Numbered from the stretch's first letter, positions 8,901-18,128 are shown. The stretch: DNA of 64,000 nucleotides from JANXQG01 sp964615095 (GCA_964615095.1 CAZTPX010000030.1:10214-74213); one strand, 5' to 3'. A program made the numbers and translations. The notes: generated by a model from the sequence alone, not told the origin.

Positions 8901-11900
8901 TGCCCAACAGCGTTAGACTGCCCACACCCGTTTGCGTCACGCTGCCATTGCCACTGATCACCGGAGAGAAGGCCACACTGTCGGCATGGTTGAAAATGAG
9001 ACTGCCGTTATCGAGCAGGCCGCCGGCGCTGCCGAAGGAAGCGCCGCTGCCGCCGTTGCCCACTTCGAGCACACCGCCGTTGATCGTCGTGCCACCGCCA
9101 TAGCTGGCGCCGTCGCCCACCTGTAGCGTGCCGCCGTTGATCGTCGTGCCGCCGCTATACGTGTTCGATCCCAGCAGCACGGTCAGACCCGAGCTGACGT
9201 TCAGTGCCAACTGGCCGCGACCGTCGGCGAGCGTGCCGCCAAACGTCACGCCCCCCGTGCCCGTGCCCTGCACAGTCAAAGTCGTCACGCCCGAGAAGGC
9301 CGTGACGGGCGCGTTGACCGTCAGCCCCTGGCTGGAGTTGTTGGACCAGGCTTGGCTGCCGTTGAGCACGACGGCCCCCGAGCCGCTGATCGTGGCACTG
9401 GCAAGGGAGGCCGAGTTCAAGGTGAGCCCGCCGGCGCCGATGGTCAGGGAGTTCGTGCCCGTATTGACCGTGACGCTCGTGATCGTGCCGGTGGAAACGC
9501 CGAAGGTCAAGCTCTTGATTGAGTAGGGCGCGTCCAGGGTCGTAGCTAGCGCGCCGGAAGGACTGCCCGTGGCGTTGACCGCGGTAAAGAACACGTCGGT
9601 AATCGCGCCCGGGACCTGTTGGGTGTCGGTCGCGCCGGTGGAATCGGTGCTCCAGTTGCTCGCGGTGTTGTGGTTGTAACCCGTGCCCCAACTGTTCGCC
9701 GGATCGCCGCTGAGTTGGCTGGCGTTGCCCGTCCAATAAGCCGTGTAAGGGTCGTTAGCGCCCGTAATGCTCAAGACCAGCGCCGAAGGTGACGGCGTCG
9801 CAAGGCTGAACGTGTAGAAGCCGGCCGGTTTGCTGCCCAAGAGGAAATTGCTCGCACTCAAACCACTACTGGCGGTAATCAGCGGGTAACTGCCGCTGCC
9901 CACGACGCCGATGGGGTTGAGGTTGATCGTGTTCCCGGCACCCGTGACAAATGCCGTGCCCGTCGCGGCAATCTGGTCCGCGGAGCCGTTGCCAAGGTCG
10001 AAATCGAGGATAGAACCCCCGTTGGCATTACCCTGAAGGAACAGATAGCCGTTGACGGTGAACGTATTGAAGGTCCCGTCGCGAAGGTCGGTAGTTCCCG
10101 GCGATACGCCGCCAGCGACGGTCAGACTACCGCCCGGAGCGATAGAGGAGTCGCCGCGGACGACAAAAGCGGCGCCGTTGTTGACACTGACGGCCGTGCC
10201 ACCCAGCGCGCCGGAGTTGTTTCCGCTTTGGTCCACGACCAGGGCGCCGCCGTTGACCGTGGTGCTGCCGCTATAGGTATTGCTGCCGGCCAAAACCAAG
10301 GTGCCAGCGCCGGCTTTGGTCAAACCGTATCCCGCGCCGTTATCGCCGATGGGGCCGCCAATGTTCAGTGCGCTTGGGCCATTGACCGTAACGGTGCGGT
10401 TGCCGCCCAGAATGACCGTGCCGATCCCGGTATTGAGCGGGTTGCTGCCGCCGAAGGCGAAGTCGCCGTTCCAGGCCTGGGGCAGGGCGGAAAGGGTGAG
10501 CGGGGCGGCGGCGTCCAGCACGCCGCCGGTAATCGTTAGCGCGCCGGAGCCTAGAGCGCCGGCATTGCCCACAGCCAGCGTGCCCGCGGCCAGCGTGGTG
10601 CCGCCGCTGTAGGTGTTCGAGCCATCGAGGACCAGAAGCCCTGCCCCGTTCACCGTCAATCCTCCACTGCCGGAGATCGTTCCGGAGTTGTTGTAGACGA
10701 AGGACTGAGCGACCTGGATCGTGGCAGCCGGGTCCGCCAGGATGATGGATCGCGACGAATTGAGGATGTTGCCTTGGACCAGGAAGGTGGCCGGGCCGAT
10801 CGAGAGCCCGCCGGTGCCTAGTCCGCTGTCGGCGCTGACAGCCAGAGCGCCCTGGCTGATCGTCGTGCCGCCTTGGTAGGTGTTCGAGCCCGAGAGGGTC
10901 AGCGTACCTGAACCGCTCTTCGTCAACCCACCGAGACCCTGCAAGTTCTGGCCGATGGTAATACTGAAGCCGCCATCGTTGATGAACGCGCCGCCCAGGT
11001 TGATGTAGGCTGTAGTCAGCTTGTTGTTGGGGAAGAAGTTGGGGTTGCTGACATTGGCTTGCAGGGTTCCGCCACCGGCTTGCAGGGTGCCGCTGCCAAA
11101 GAAGAAGGTGCTCGTTCCGGACCCGCTTGTCACTGCGGGGGTCAGGAGAATGCCGCCAGCCAGGTTGTAGGTGCCGGTGGCATTTGCGGCCACGGCCAAC
11201 TCGACGCCGTCCGTGTTGCTGGTGGTCGCGAAACTGAGCAGGCCGCCGTATTGGTTGACCCTGCTCGTGTTGTAGTCCGTATCGCCCACGAACAACTGAT
11301 GGAACTGGGTGCCGTTGGCAAAGTTGAGCGTCCCGGAATTGAGCGTCAAGAACTGGTAGGCGGGGTTCGACTTGGTGGCTGCCGTCTGACCCATTTTCGA
11401 GTTGACGCTGCTGTCATTAGCGCCGAGTTGCAAATTGGCGTTGTCGGTGATCACGATCGCGGTGGTGCCGGTGGTATTCTCCCAGCGAAGCGTGTCGTAG
11501 GGGTCGGTCACGTTGGCGCCGTCGAAATTGATCGTCCCGCTATAGACCGCCAGGCCGCCGCCGAGCGTGCCCGTGCTGTTGAGGAAGGTCAAATTGCCGG
11601 GTCCGTACTTGCTGTAGAGGGCTTGGGAAGTGCCTCCGCTGACGGCCGAAAGGGCGCCGGTGAACGTGAGATTGCCGTTGGTCGTATCGAAGGCCTGCGC
11701 CGCGCTGGTCGTTGCGACTACATTGCCCAGCGTTTGCGATCCGCCCGCTGTGGCCAGCGTGCCGCCGCCGAGGCTCAGTGTGCCGCTGCCCAGCGCGCCG
11801 CTGCCGCCGATCGCCAATTCGCCGGCCGTGAGCGACGTGCCGCCCATGTAGGTATTGTTGCCATAGAGGGCCAGCGTGCCGCCGCCGATTGTGAGTGCCA

Positions 11901-14340
11901 CACTGCCGGACCCGTTTTGAATCGTGCCGTAGAAGGCCGAACTGGCGCCGCCCGCGCCGGTGGTCAATGTGGCCGCGGCCCCGCTGCTCTGGATGGTTCC
12001 TGCCGACCCGTTCAAAGCGCCCACGCTCGGGCTGAAGCCGTTCAGGTCGAGTACCCCGCCATTGACGGTTACCGCCTGGCCGGCCGGCAGAGCCGCGGTG
12101 TTGCCCAACTGTAGGATTCCGGCACTGAGCGTGGTGCCGCCACTGTAGGTGTTCGATCCCGAGAGCAGGGTCGCGCCGGCTTGACTGAAGCTGAGTGCCA
12201 GCGGGCCGCCGTTTCCATTCGCGATACCGCCGCTGAGCGTCACGCCGCCCGTACCCGTGCCGTTCAGGGTCAGGGTCGTCGGACCTAGGGCCGCCGTAAT
12301 GGGCGTGCTGACCGTCAGGTTTGCGCTGTTGGAGTTATTGGCCCAGGACTGGCTGCCGCCGACGATGACGCCGCCCGCGCCGCCGATCGTTCCACCGCTA
12401 CTGGATATTTCGCTTAAGGTCAGCCCACCGGAACCGATGGCCAAAGAATTCGCGGCCGTGTTGACGGTGACGCCCGTGATCGCGGTACTTGCAGGCACAG
12501 CGAATGTAAGGCTCTGGATGACGTAGTTGTGGTCCAGCGTGGTGCTCAAGGCCCCGGAACCGGCAACGTTGGTTGCCGCGAAGATCACATTGGTCGTGGT
12601 GCCGGGAATCTGCAGCGGGTCGTTGCTGCCGTCGGGGTTCTGCCCCCAGTTAGTCGAACCGGAGGTACCGCCGCCGCCCCAGTAGTTCGCGGAGTCGGAA
12701 GTCAGGAAGCTCCCCTTCCCCGTCCAATAAGCGGTGCCGGGAGTCGGGTTTGCCGTGATATTGAGCACTAACTCCGTGTTGTTCGCCGCAGTGGAAAGCC
12801 CAAACGTGGCAAAGCCGCCCGGTTCCACGCCGAGTTGGAACTTGCTGGCATTCAGCGTGCCTCCGCTGACCGTAATCAGCGGGTAAGAGTTACCGCTCGG
12901 GACGGATCCCAGGGAACTTAGATTGATCGTGCTGGTGCCGGACAACGCAACACTGGCCGCGCTAATCTGGTCCACCCCGTTACCGCCGATCTCGAAATCG
13001 AGGACCGAACCGCCGGACGCGCTGCCCAGGCTCAGGTTGCCGTTGACCGTGAACGTATTGATGGTCCCGTCGCGCAGGTCGATGAGTCCCTGGGTGGCAG
13101 GCGAAGTGCCGCCAGCCACGTTCAGGCCGCCGCCCTGGGCGATGGAGGTGTTGCCCTTGACGACCAAAGCCGCGCCGCCGCTGACACTGACCGCCGTGGC
13201 GCCCAGCGAGCCCGAGTTGCCTGCGCCGTGGTCCAGCACCAGCGCGCCGCCGCTGATCGTCGTCGCGCCCGTGTACGTGGTCGCGCCGGAAAGGTCGAGC
13301 GTGCCGCTGCCGGTCTTCAGCAGGACCAGCGCTCCCGCGCTGTTCTGGATCGTGCCGCTGAAAGTGCTCGAAGCATTATTGTAGCCCACGGTCAAGGCAG
13401 GGCTGCCGCCGGCTACAGTATCGATCGTTCCGCTGCCGGAAAGGCTGCTCACGGCTGCGCCGTACGTATTCAGGTCGAGTGTGCCGCCGCCCAGGGTGAC
13501 GCTACCCGTGTTGGAAATCTGATTGGCGCCGTGGAGTTGCACGGTCGAACCGGGGCCGATACTGAGCGAGAGGTCTGAAGTGCCTGACGTGCTCGCCAGG
13601 ATCAGCACGCCGGCGCCCAGCGTGGTCAAAGTGCCGCCGGTGCCGGTAAACGCGCCGTTGAAGGTCGACGTGGGATTGGTCGTATAGACGGTACCGCCTG
13701 AAAAGTTGAGGTTGGCGTTCTCCGCGCTCACGTTCTGGAGCGTGCCCCCGGAGAAGTTGAAGTTAATGCCTGGCGCAATGTTGTTGCCCCCTAGGTTGAG
13801 CTCGCCACCGGACAAATTGATGGTCGCCGCGCCGACGGACGCGCCCACGGTAATAGCGCCGCCCAGCGACAGCACGGCGCTGGGGGCAATATCCAGAGTG
13901 CCGTTCTGGATCGTTCCCGAGGCGGGGCCAAATTGCAGACCATTGGTTATGGACACGTCGGCGGTGGAACTCAAAGAAAAAGTTCCGGCGCCAGCATAGC
14001 TGCTGTCATTATCTCCAAGAATAAGCGAACTGGCTTGCTGCGAGCCGGTGACGGTGCAAGTCCCGCCGCTTTCTATGACTACATTATTGGCAGAAGTAGG
14101 CGACTTGCCGCCTGACCAGTCTGCCGCTGTACTCCATTTGCCGCTGGTACCGGTAATCCAGTCGACGTTCGCGGCTACCGTGCGGTCGGGCATCGTGCCC
14201 AGCGCGGTGGCGGCGAGCACCGCCAGCAAGAGCAATCGCTGCCGCGCCCGACCCAAGCGCTGCATTCCCTGCGCCCTGGTCCGCGTCCCTATCGCCGAAA
14301 CCACCACAGCCTGCCGCCACCCTGCGTCGAATGTAATCAT
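5950..14340 (-). CDS. Giant autotransporter-repeat surface protein with internal PEP-CTERM and F5/8-type C domain
   Basis: I choose ATG at 14340 (2796 residues) because AAGGTGA precedes it and the likely promoter lies at 14472-14488; an open frame to 14538 would start upstream of that promoter. An N-terminal signal peptide has a long basic n-region followed by LLLLAVLAATALG. The body is a beta-helix-like repeat protein of low-complexity Gly/Ser/Thr/Asn sequence. It contains about 13 autotransporter-associated beta-strand motifs of the form SNTYSGGTT...GGTL. A PEP-CTERM signal (VPEPGTLALL, TM helix, basic end) lies at about 2599-2625. It is not terminal: about 170 more residues follow, with a signal-like segment and an F5/8 type C (discoidin) domain starting near NLALNKPASS. 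An in-frame GTG at 6462 could give this last domain separately. The gene is coupled by ATGA to the sulfatase. Confidence 0.88.
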   Translation of the reverse strand: MITFDAGWRQAVVVSAIGTRTRAQGMQRLGRARQRLLLLAVLAATALGTMPDRTVAANVDWITGTSGKWSTAADWSGGKSPTSANNVVIESGGTCTVTGSQQASSLILGDNDSSYAGAGTFSLSSTADVSITNGLQFGPASGTIQNGTLDIAPSAVLSLGGAITVGASVGAATINLSGGELNLGGNNIAPGINFNFSGGTLQNVSAENANLNFSGGTVYTTNPTSTFNGAFTGTGGTLTTLGAGVLILASTSGTSDLSLSIGPGSTVQLHGANQISNTGSVTLGGGTLDLNTYGAAVSSLSGSGTIDTVAGGSPALTVGYNNASSTFSGTIQNSAGALVLLKTGSGTLDLSGATTYTGATTISGGALVLDHGAGNSGSLGATAVSVSGGAALVVKGNTSIAQGGGLNVAGGTSPATQGLIDLRDGTINTFTVNGNLSLGSASGGSVLDFEIGGNGVDQISAASVALSGTSTINLSSLGSVPSGNSYPLITVSGGTLNASKFQLGVEPGGFATFGLSTAANNTELVLNITANPTPGTAYWTGKGSFLTSDSANYWGGGGTSGSTNWGQNPDGSNDPLQIPGTTTNVIFAATNVAGSGALSTTLDHNYVIQSLTFAVPASTAITGVTVNTAANSLAIGSGGLTLSEISSSGGTIGGAGGVIVGGSQSWANNSNSANLTVSTPITAALGPTTLTLNGTGTGGVTLSGGIANGNGGPLALSFSQAGATLLSGSNTYSGGTTLSAGILQLGNTAALPAGQAVTVNGGVLDLNGFSPSVGALNGSAGTIQSSGAAATLTTGAGGASSAFYGTIQNGSGSVALTIGGGTLALYGNNTYMGGTSLTAGELAIGGSGALGSGTLSLGGGTLATAGGSQTLGNVVATTSAAQAFDTTNGNLTFTGALSAVSGGTSQALYSKYGPGNLTFLNSTGTLGGGLAVYSGTINFDGANVTDPYDTLRWENTTGTTAIVITDNANLQLGANDSSVNSKMGQTAATKSNPAYQFLTLNSGTLNFANGTQFHQLFVGDTDYNTSRVNQYGGLLSFATTSNTDGVELAVAANATGTYNLAGGILLTPAVTSGSGTSTFFFGSGTLQAGGGTLQANVSNPNFFPNNKLTTAYINLGGAFINDGGFSITIGQNLQGLGGLTKSGSGTLTLSGSNTYQGGTTISQGALAVSADSGLGTGGLSIGPATFLVQGNILNSSRSIILADPAATIQVAQSFVYNNSGTISGSGGLTVNGAGLLVLDGSNTYSGGTTLAAGTLAVGNAGALGSGALTITGGVLDAAAPLTLSALPQAWNGDFAFGGSNPLNTGIGTVILGGNRTVTVNGPSALNIGGPIGDNGAGYGLTKAGAGTLVLAGSNTYSGSTTVNGGALVVDQSGNNSGALGGTAVSVNNGAAFVVRGDSSIAPGGSLTVAGGVSPGTTDLRDGTFNTFTVNGYLFLQGNANGGSILDFDLGNGSADQIAATGTAFVTGAGNTINLNPIGVVGSGSYPLITASSGLSASNFLLGSKPAGFYTFSLATPSPSALVLSITGANDPYTAYWTGNASQLSGDPANSWGTGYNHNTASNWSTDSTGATDTQQVPGAITDVFFTAVNATGSPSGALATTLDAPYSIKSLTFGVSTGTITSVTVNTGTNSLTIGAGGLTLNSASLASATISGSGAVVLNGSQAWSNNSSQGLTVNAPVTAFSGVTTLTVQGTGTGGVTFGGTLADGRGQLALNVSSGLTVLLGSNTYSGGTTINGGTLQVGDGASYGGGTTINGGVLEVGNGGSGASFGSAGGLLDNGSLIFNHADSVAFSPVISGNGSVTQTGVGSLTLLGNNTYTGGTTIAGGTLAVSAESNLGDPSGTLSIGQGTLLVQASINSARSLSLTNSAATIQVAPSLTYSNSGTISGVGGLTESGGGLLVLTGGNSYTGPTTITGGTLQVGNGGNGASIGGSSNVLDNGSLVFNLSDTTSVSSVSGNGSLTKTGSGVLTLLGANSYSGTTTITSGAIDFGQTSGPLPNANSNVLFNGGSGGTAGVIQASGTLSLATGTGPGQVQWAKTSGGFAARGGTLTVTLDGGATETWGVAGAPFDVSGGLIFGSPTADSPVIFTNSINLNSGNRDIYVNQGVGGDYALMSGNLITSSSDTTSNIKKEGNGLLILTGSNSYPGTTTISGGTLQIGNGGNSGSLGSGAITDNAALVFDRSDNGLIVSNAISGSGSLTQIGYGTLTLSGSNTYSSGTTVNAGTLVLANTSGSAIGSGTLTLNGGTLAGTTFGGTVSSLVQAGSGSHTIAPGAGLPSGQYGILNLNGGLNANTYTTLAFNLNQSTSSGTGGNSEPIYVGDLINLGGSGLSGSGNLAFGGVIPTTGDYRLFTNGNFASLTLANFTLPTFSRPGAYYLSTSVDPGNLDLVVAPTGGATWNISSSGSWNNAQNWSPATVPTSGVVTFAGTANAPITVTLDANQTAGVLAFGDNANPSYTISAGTVDIAATLTLGTPAAAALISVFSGTHTISAPLVLANSADVAPAAGTQLTVSGDVSETPAKSGLSLTLSGPGTLILSGSNSYMGGTDVAAGTLILTSDTALPDGTSLTVGAGGAFIYDPSQANAPPISGAYESAAVVAVVPEPGTLALLAAAAAFLLLAAAKAARRSVRSIPRSALLALAFLACTQVPLRAADPINLALNKPASSSSIENDEHSAAQANDGDAETCWTADDEPEGGPEWWQVDLQKPFDLSGCRIRWPFEGKHYQYKVEGSTDGKAWFLLSDQTSTTATSAVHDLKFHRARQARYVKITVTGVDEGCWASICEVKVFGFQNPTGVPR

Positions 14341-14471
14341 GGCAATCACCTTGGAACGTCCGGAAGAAATGGGGAAAGTGCGGTGCTTTGGCGGGTCCTG
14401 TGCCGATTTCTTCCGAACGTTCCTATGAGTTTGAGTCGGCGGACCCGTCCAAATGTTGGCTCGCACCGCAA

Positions 14472-14488
14472 CGCATATTGCGTGCCAA
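14472..14488 (-). promoter_or_regulatory. Sigma-54 promoter of the giant surface-protein gene
   Basis: Read on the minus strand the site is TTGGCACGCAATATGCG: a perfect -24 box (TTGGCACG), GG-10-GC spacing and a -12 box with two deviations (ATGCG). Transcription would start near 14461 and leave a leader of about 120 nt to the ATG at 14340. Confidence 0.6.
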
Positions 14489-14939
14489 GGCAAGACTTGA
14501 ACGCTGAGCCGCCGCAGACGCGGCCCTGGAAAATCCATTTGCGCCGTTTTGATCAGCGTCGAAAGCTGCTGGCAGCCGCGGTAAATTGCTGGCTTCGCGA
14601 CCGCGGGTCACGGCAGGGTGTGGCCGGTCACGGACTTGCTCGGAACCGGTCCCAAAAAGTGAAAATCAAAAATTCCGGCTTGGGCTAACGCACAACCATG
14701 CCGCCAAGCGAACTCGGTCATGGGTGCTGGTGATATTTGCGGGAATAGTATATTTCACGGACTTCAACCAGCATCCTTGCGACTCAAATCGCTGCCATCG
14801 ACCCGCCCGTTGCCGCCGCAGACAATACTGTTCGCTTGCCTGATCGCGGCTTTTTCACGCGCAAACCATAGCGCAGAAAGAGCTTGGGTTTTCTCAGAGA
14901 GGGCCGGATGCATCACAGGCGCGAGCAAAACAATGGCGG
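14489..14939. other. Divergent intergenic region
   Basis: This region lies between the promoters of the giant gene and the DUF1559 gene. Several short open frames exist, but none has family resemblance, codon bias and a ribosome-binding site together. No repeat was seen. Confidence 0.5.
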
Positions 14940-14956
14940 ATGGCACATGTCTTGCT
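14940..14956 (+). promoter_or_regulatory. Sigma-54 promoter of the DUF1559 gene
   Basis: ATGGCACATGTCTTGCT contains exact TGGCAC and TTGCT elements with 5 bases between them, the canonical -24/-12 arrangement. Transcription should start near 14968, which rules out starts upstream of that point for the following gene. Confidence 0.65.
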
Positions 14957-15015
14957 CGGGTGCAATGGCCAGCAGTGACTGTCGGAATCAACTGAACAAG
15001 GGAGTGTTGTTCATC

Positions 15016-16065
15016 GTGAGCCATTCCAATCCGAAGAAAATAAGGAAAAGCGGCACGGCCTCACGGCTGAAGCTCGGTTTCACGCTTGTGGAACTGCTGG
15101 TCGTGGTTGCCATCATCGGGATCTTGATTGGTTTGCTGTTGCCCGCCGTCCAATCGGCGCGCGAGAGCGGCCGCCGTACGACCTGCTCGAATAACCTCCG
15201 TCAACTGGGGATTGCGGTCCATTGCTTCCTCGATTCCTCGGGGGGCGTGTATCCGACGGGTCGCATGAAGGGCACGGACGACGCGCTCCTTTGGAGCGTG
15301 CATTCCCAGATCCTGCCCTACTTGGAGCAGGTTTCCACGTATAAGAACATCAACTTCCTGAAATCGCCTAGCGATCCCGCGAACGCGCAGGTCGTAACGA
15401 CGCAGATCGACACGTTTCTCTGCCCGTCGGACATAAATCGTTTGACCGCGGACGTGGGAGACGGTCAGTTCGGCTGGGGAAAGAACAACTACAAAGCTAA
15501 TGCGGGCAACGACACGGGTCAGTGGTTTCCCAACACCAACACGGAGCAGAACAACGGCATCTTTGTTACGAATCAGCCCATCCGATTGGAACAAGTGACC
15601 GACGGCACGGCGCACACGGCGCTCTTCTCCGAGGCGATACTCGGTGACGGCGACGACAACCATATCGAGGCCCCCAGCGACTGGTTTCGCATCAGCACGG
15701 GCGACGCGACGGCCAGCGAAGTCTATAACGAATGCGTTAGTCTTACCCCCCAGGCCGGCGCCGGGAACCAGTTTTCCCGCTCCGGCCGCAATTGGGTCAT
15801 GGGCAACTACGTGGTTACCCGATACAACCACGTCATGCCGCCCAATTCGCGGAGTTGTGCCCGCTGCGCATCAGGCACGGCCGACCTGACCACAGCCGCC
15901 AACAATCAGGGCGGCGCGACAACCGCATCGAGCCGTCATCCCGGCGGCGTGAATCTCGTGATGGCCGACAGCTCGCTGCAGTTCATCAGCAACGACGTCG
16001 ACCCGCTGGTCTGGTCGGCGTTGGGCAGCCGTAACGGTGGCGAAATCGTCACCTGGCCGTGGTGA
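15016..16065 (+). CDS. DUF1559 prepilin-like protein
   Basis: This belongs to the large planctomycete family of type IV pilin-like proteins. A basic leader is followed by the prepilin signal LGFTLVELLVVVAIIGILIGLLLPAVQ, with cleavage expected after the Gly before FTLVE (about residue 22 from the chosen start) and Glu+5 present. The DUF1559 domain follows, with SARESGRRTTCSNNLRQLG and a late HPGGVNLVMADSS segment typical of the family's H-x-G-G-x-N-x-x-x-x-D-G/S motif. I prefer the GTG at 15016 (349 residues) because the sigma-54 start site is near 14968 and AAGGGAG precedes it. A GTG at 15004 is the alternative. Such proteins are probably exported or assembled by a type II or IV pilus-like system. 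Confidence 0.88.
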   Translation: MSHSNPKKIRKSGTASRLKLGFTLVELLVVVAIIGILIGLLLPAVQSARESGRRTTCSNNLRQLGIAVHCFLDSSGGVYPTGRMKGTDDALLWSVHSQILPYLEQVSTYKNINFLKSPSDPANAQVVTTQIDTFLCPSDINRLTADVGDGQFGWGKNNYKANAGNDTGQWFPNTNTEQNNGIFVTNQPIRLEQVTDGTAHTALFSEAILGDGDDNHIEAPSDWFRISTGDATASEVYNECVSLTPQAGAGNQFSRSGRNWVMGNYVVTRYNHVMPPNSRSCARCASGTADLTTAANNQGGATTASSRHPGGVNLVMADSSLQFISNDVDPLVWSALGSRNGGEIVTWPW

Positions 16066-16283
16066 AAGACCGCAACAAAGGTGGCTGGAATTTGCTCTTT
16101 GCGTGGATGGAATACGAGTGAAAGATACTGGGGGATGACGGCCTTCTCGATGTCGTCTGCTTGCTCTTGAATGCACTAGCCGTGGGTTGCAACCATCACA
16201 TCGTCGCTAGGCGACGGGGATTCGCACCGCTTTCTCCGGCTGCATGCTATGCCGTGATTTCCGGCGGACATTGCGGGGATTCT

Positions 16284-16300
16284 CTGGCCCGCTTTTTGCA
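16284..16300 (+). promoter_or_regulatory. Sigma-54 promoter upstream of the activator gene
   Basis: CTGGCCCGCTTTTTGCA differs from YTGGCACGNNNNTTGCW by one base (A to C). A 7-bp dyad, CCTGAGA-AGGA-TCTCAGG (16312-16329), begins at the expected start point. The activator ATG is about 190 bp downstream. The rest of the 434-bp gap (16066-16499) shows no gene. The site suggests that the activator depends on sigma-54 and may regulate itself. Confidence 0.6.
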
Positions 16301-16499
16301 CTAAGCCTCTTCCTGAGAAGGATCTCAGGCGGGGGTCAATGACGCTAAGGGGTTTTTTCCACAATAAAAATCGCAAAGGCGATTGCCACAAGTCGAAATA
16401 CAGCAGTATGTTAAGAATCGAAGTTCTGATTTACCTTGCAAAACTCACAATCCTCGCCACCCTCAGTAAAGCAGAAGTTAGTAATATAGGCCGTTATAT

Positions 16500-18128
16500 A
16501 TGATGGGTACAGCCGTACTTGATGATGGTGTTTCCGTGAAATTTGATAGATTCGCAACCACTGGCGTCGATAGCTCGGTCCTCGTCGAGGTCTGGCGCGA
16601 GGCCTGCCGTCACACCGAAATCCAGGAGTCGACCCACACGATTTGCGGGATACTAGGAAAATTAGCGCCTCTCGGACAATTGCTCGTCCGCAAGCTCGAC
16701 CGAGCCCGGTCGTGCTTGGAAACCGTGGCCGTGGGCGTTGCGGTGCCCGATTATCTGCTGCCGGAGGCCCGCACAACCTGCGACGAGGATCAACTCAAGT
16801 GCCTTTTGGCGTGGTGCCGCCAACATCAGGTCCTGCACCAGAATACGCTCCGATCCGCCCACGAACTTCTGAAGACGATCGTTCCTCCGGGAATAGCAGC
16901 CGACGTCGTCATGGGGCCGCTCGGCGATGCGGATAATCCCTCCGGCGTGGTCGTTTTCGTGGCCCAGCGCGGCACGGCCTTCGACGATTCGCACGTTGGC
17001 CTGGTGGAAGCCCTGCTTGAGCCTTTCTCGATGGCCTTGGAGAACGACCACCGGCTGCGCGAGATGGCGGCCATGCGGGCGGCGGCCGAGGCCGACAAGG
17101 AATCGCTGTTGAAGCGGCTGGGGCGGAAGAAACTGACCGACACCGTGGTGGGCGCGGATTCGGGGCTCCAGCACGTCGTGGAACGCGTGGGCTTGGTGGC
17201 CCGCAACGACGCGCCTGTTCTCATCCTGGGAGAGACGGGCACCGGCAAGGAAGTTATCGCGCGGATGATCCACACGCAATCGCCGCGGGCCAACGGTCCT
17301 TTTCTGCGCGTCAACTGCGGCGCGATTCCGGCGGAGTTGATCGACTCGCAACTCTTCGGCCACGAGCGCGGGGCCTTTACCGGCGCGGTGGAGTCGCGGC
17401 AGGGATGGTTCGAGCGGGCCGATGGCGGAACGCTGCTGTTGGATGAAATCGGCGAACTGCCCTTGGCAGCCCAGGTCCGGCTGCTGCGAATTCTTCAAGA
17501 CGGCTGGATGGAACGCGTGGGGGGAAACGAGCCGGTCCACGTCGACGTGCGTATCGTGGCTGCCACCCATCGCGACCTGGCGGCGATGGTGGCCGAAGGG
17601 GAGTTCCGCGAGGACCTCTGGTATCGGATCGCCGTGTTTCCCATCCGCCTGCCTCCGCTCCGCGAGCGGCCCGAGGACATCCCCGCCATGGCCCGGCACT
17701 TTGCCGAGCGGGCCGCCGTGCGCTTCGTGCTGCCGGAAGCCCCTTTGACGACCGACGACATTCAATTGTTGACCGCCTATCCCTGGCCCGGAAACGTGCG
17801 CGAGCTGGGAGCGGTCATCGACCGCGCGGTGATCCTGGGCAACGGCAAGCGCTTGGACGTGGCCCAGGCCCTGGGGGCAAGCGAGCGGCCGTTGGCCGTT
17901 CCGCAGTCTCAGCCGCTGCCGCCGGCTGCGCCGGCAACCGGGGAGATTCTGTCGCTCGATGCGATGATAAAAAAGCACATTGAACGCGTCCTGGTCATGA
18001 CACGCGGCCGCATTGAAGGCCGGCGCGGGACCGCCGCGCTGCTGAAGATCAACCCGCACACCTTGCGGGCACGGATGCGAAAGCTGGGAATCGATTGGGC
18101 CAAGTACCGGATCGAAGGGGAGACGTGA
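16500..18128 (+). CDS. Sigma-54-dependent activator (GAF, AAA+, Fis-type HTH)
   Basis: This 542-residue regulator activates RNA polymerase carrying sigma-54. The N-terminal part (about 1-190) looks like a GAF-type sensory domain. A linker helix leads to the AAA+ domain (about 215-450) with Walker A GETGTGKE (about 244), the sigma-54 contact motif GAFTGA (about 291-296), Walker B LLLDEIGEL and R-finger region. A Fis-type helix-turn-helix occupies the end (HTLRARMRKLGIDW). The layout is that of NorR/FhlA-type activators without a receiver domain, so it senses a ligand or redox state directly. It is followed 3 bp later by the 148-residue gene. No good ribosome-binding site precedes 16500, so the exact start is uncertain. 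Confidence 0.92.
   Translation: MMGTAVLDDGVSVKFDRFATTGVDSSVLVEVWREACRHTEIQESTHTICGILGKLAPLGQLLVRKLDRARSCLETVAVGVAVPDYLLPEARTTCDEDQLKCLLAWCRQHQVLHQNTLRSAHELLKTIVPPGIAADVVMGPLGDADNPSGVVVFVAQRGTAFDDSHVGLVEALLEPFSMALENDHRLREMAAMRAAAEADKESLLKRLGRKKLTDTVVGADSGLQHVVERVGLVARNDAPVLILGETGTGKEVIARMIHTQSPRANGPFLRVNCGAIPAELIDSQLFGHERGAFTGAVESRQGWFERADGGTLLLDEIGELPLAAQVRLLRILQDGWMERVGGNEPVHVDVRIVAATHRDLAAMVAEGEFREDLWYRIAVFPIRLPPLRERPEDIPAMARHFAERAAVRFVLPEAPLTTDDIQLLTAYPWPGNVRELGAVIDRAVILGNGKRLDVAQALGASERPLAVPQSQPLPPAAPATGEILSLDAMIKKHIERVLVMTRGRIEGRRGTAALLKINPHTLRARMRKLGIDWAKYRIEGET

Noticed and set aside
5994..14300. Long plus-strand open frames opposite the giant gene
   Set aside because: They are mirror images of the Gly/Ser-rich repeats and encode low-complexity sequence without any family resemblance.
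14341..14538. Longer N-terminus for the giant surface protein
   Set aside because: The extra 66 residues lack a signal peptide pattern, and the likely promoter lies within this segment.
14884..15015. Longer N-terminus for the DUF1559 protein
   Set aside because: It would start upstream of the predicted transcription start near 14968.
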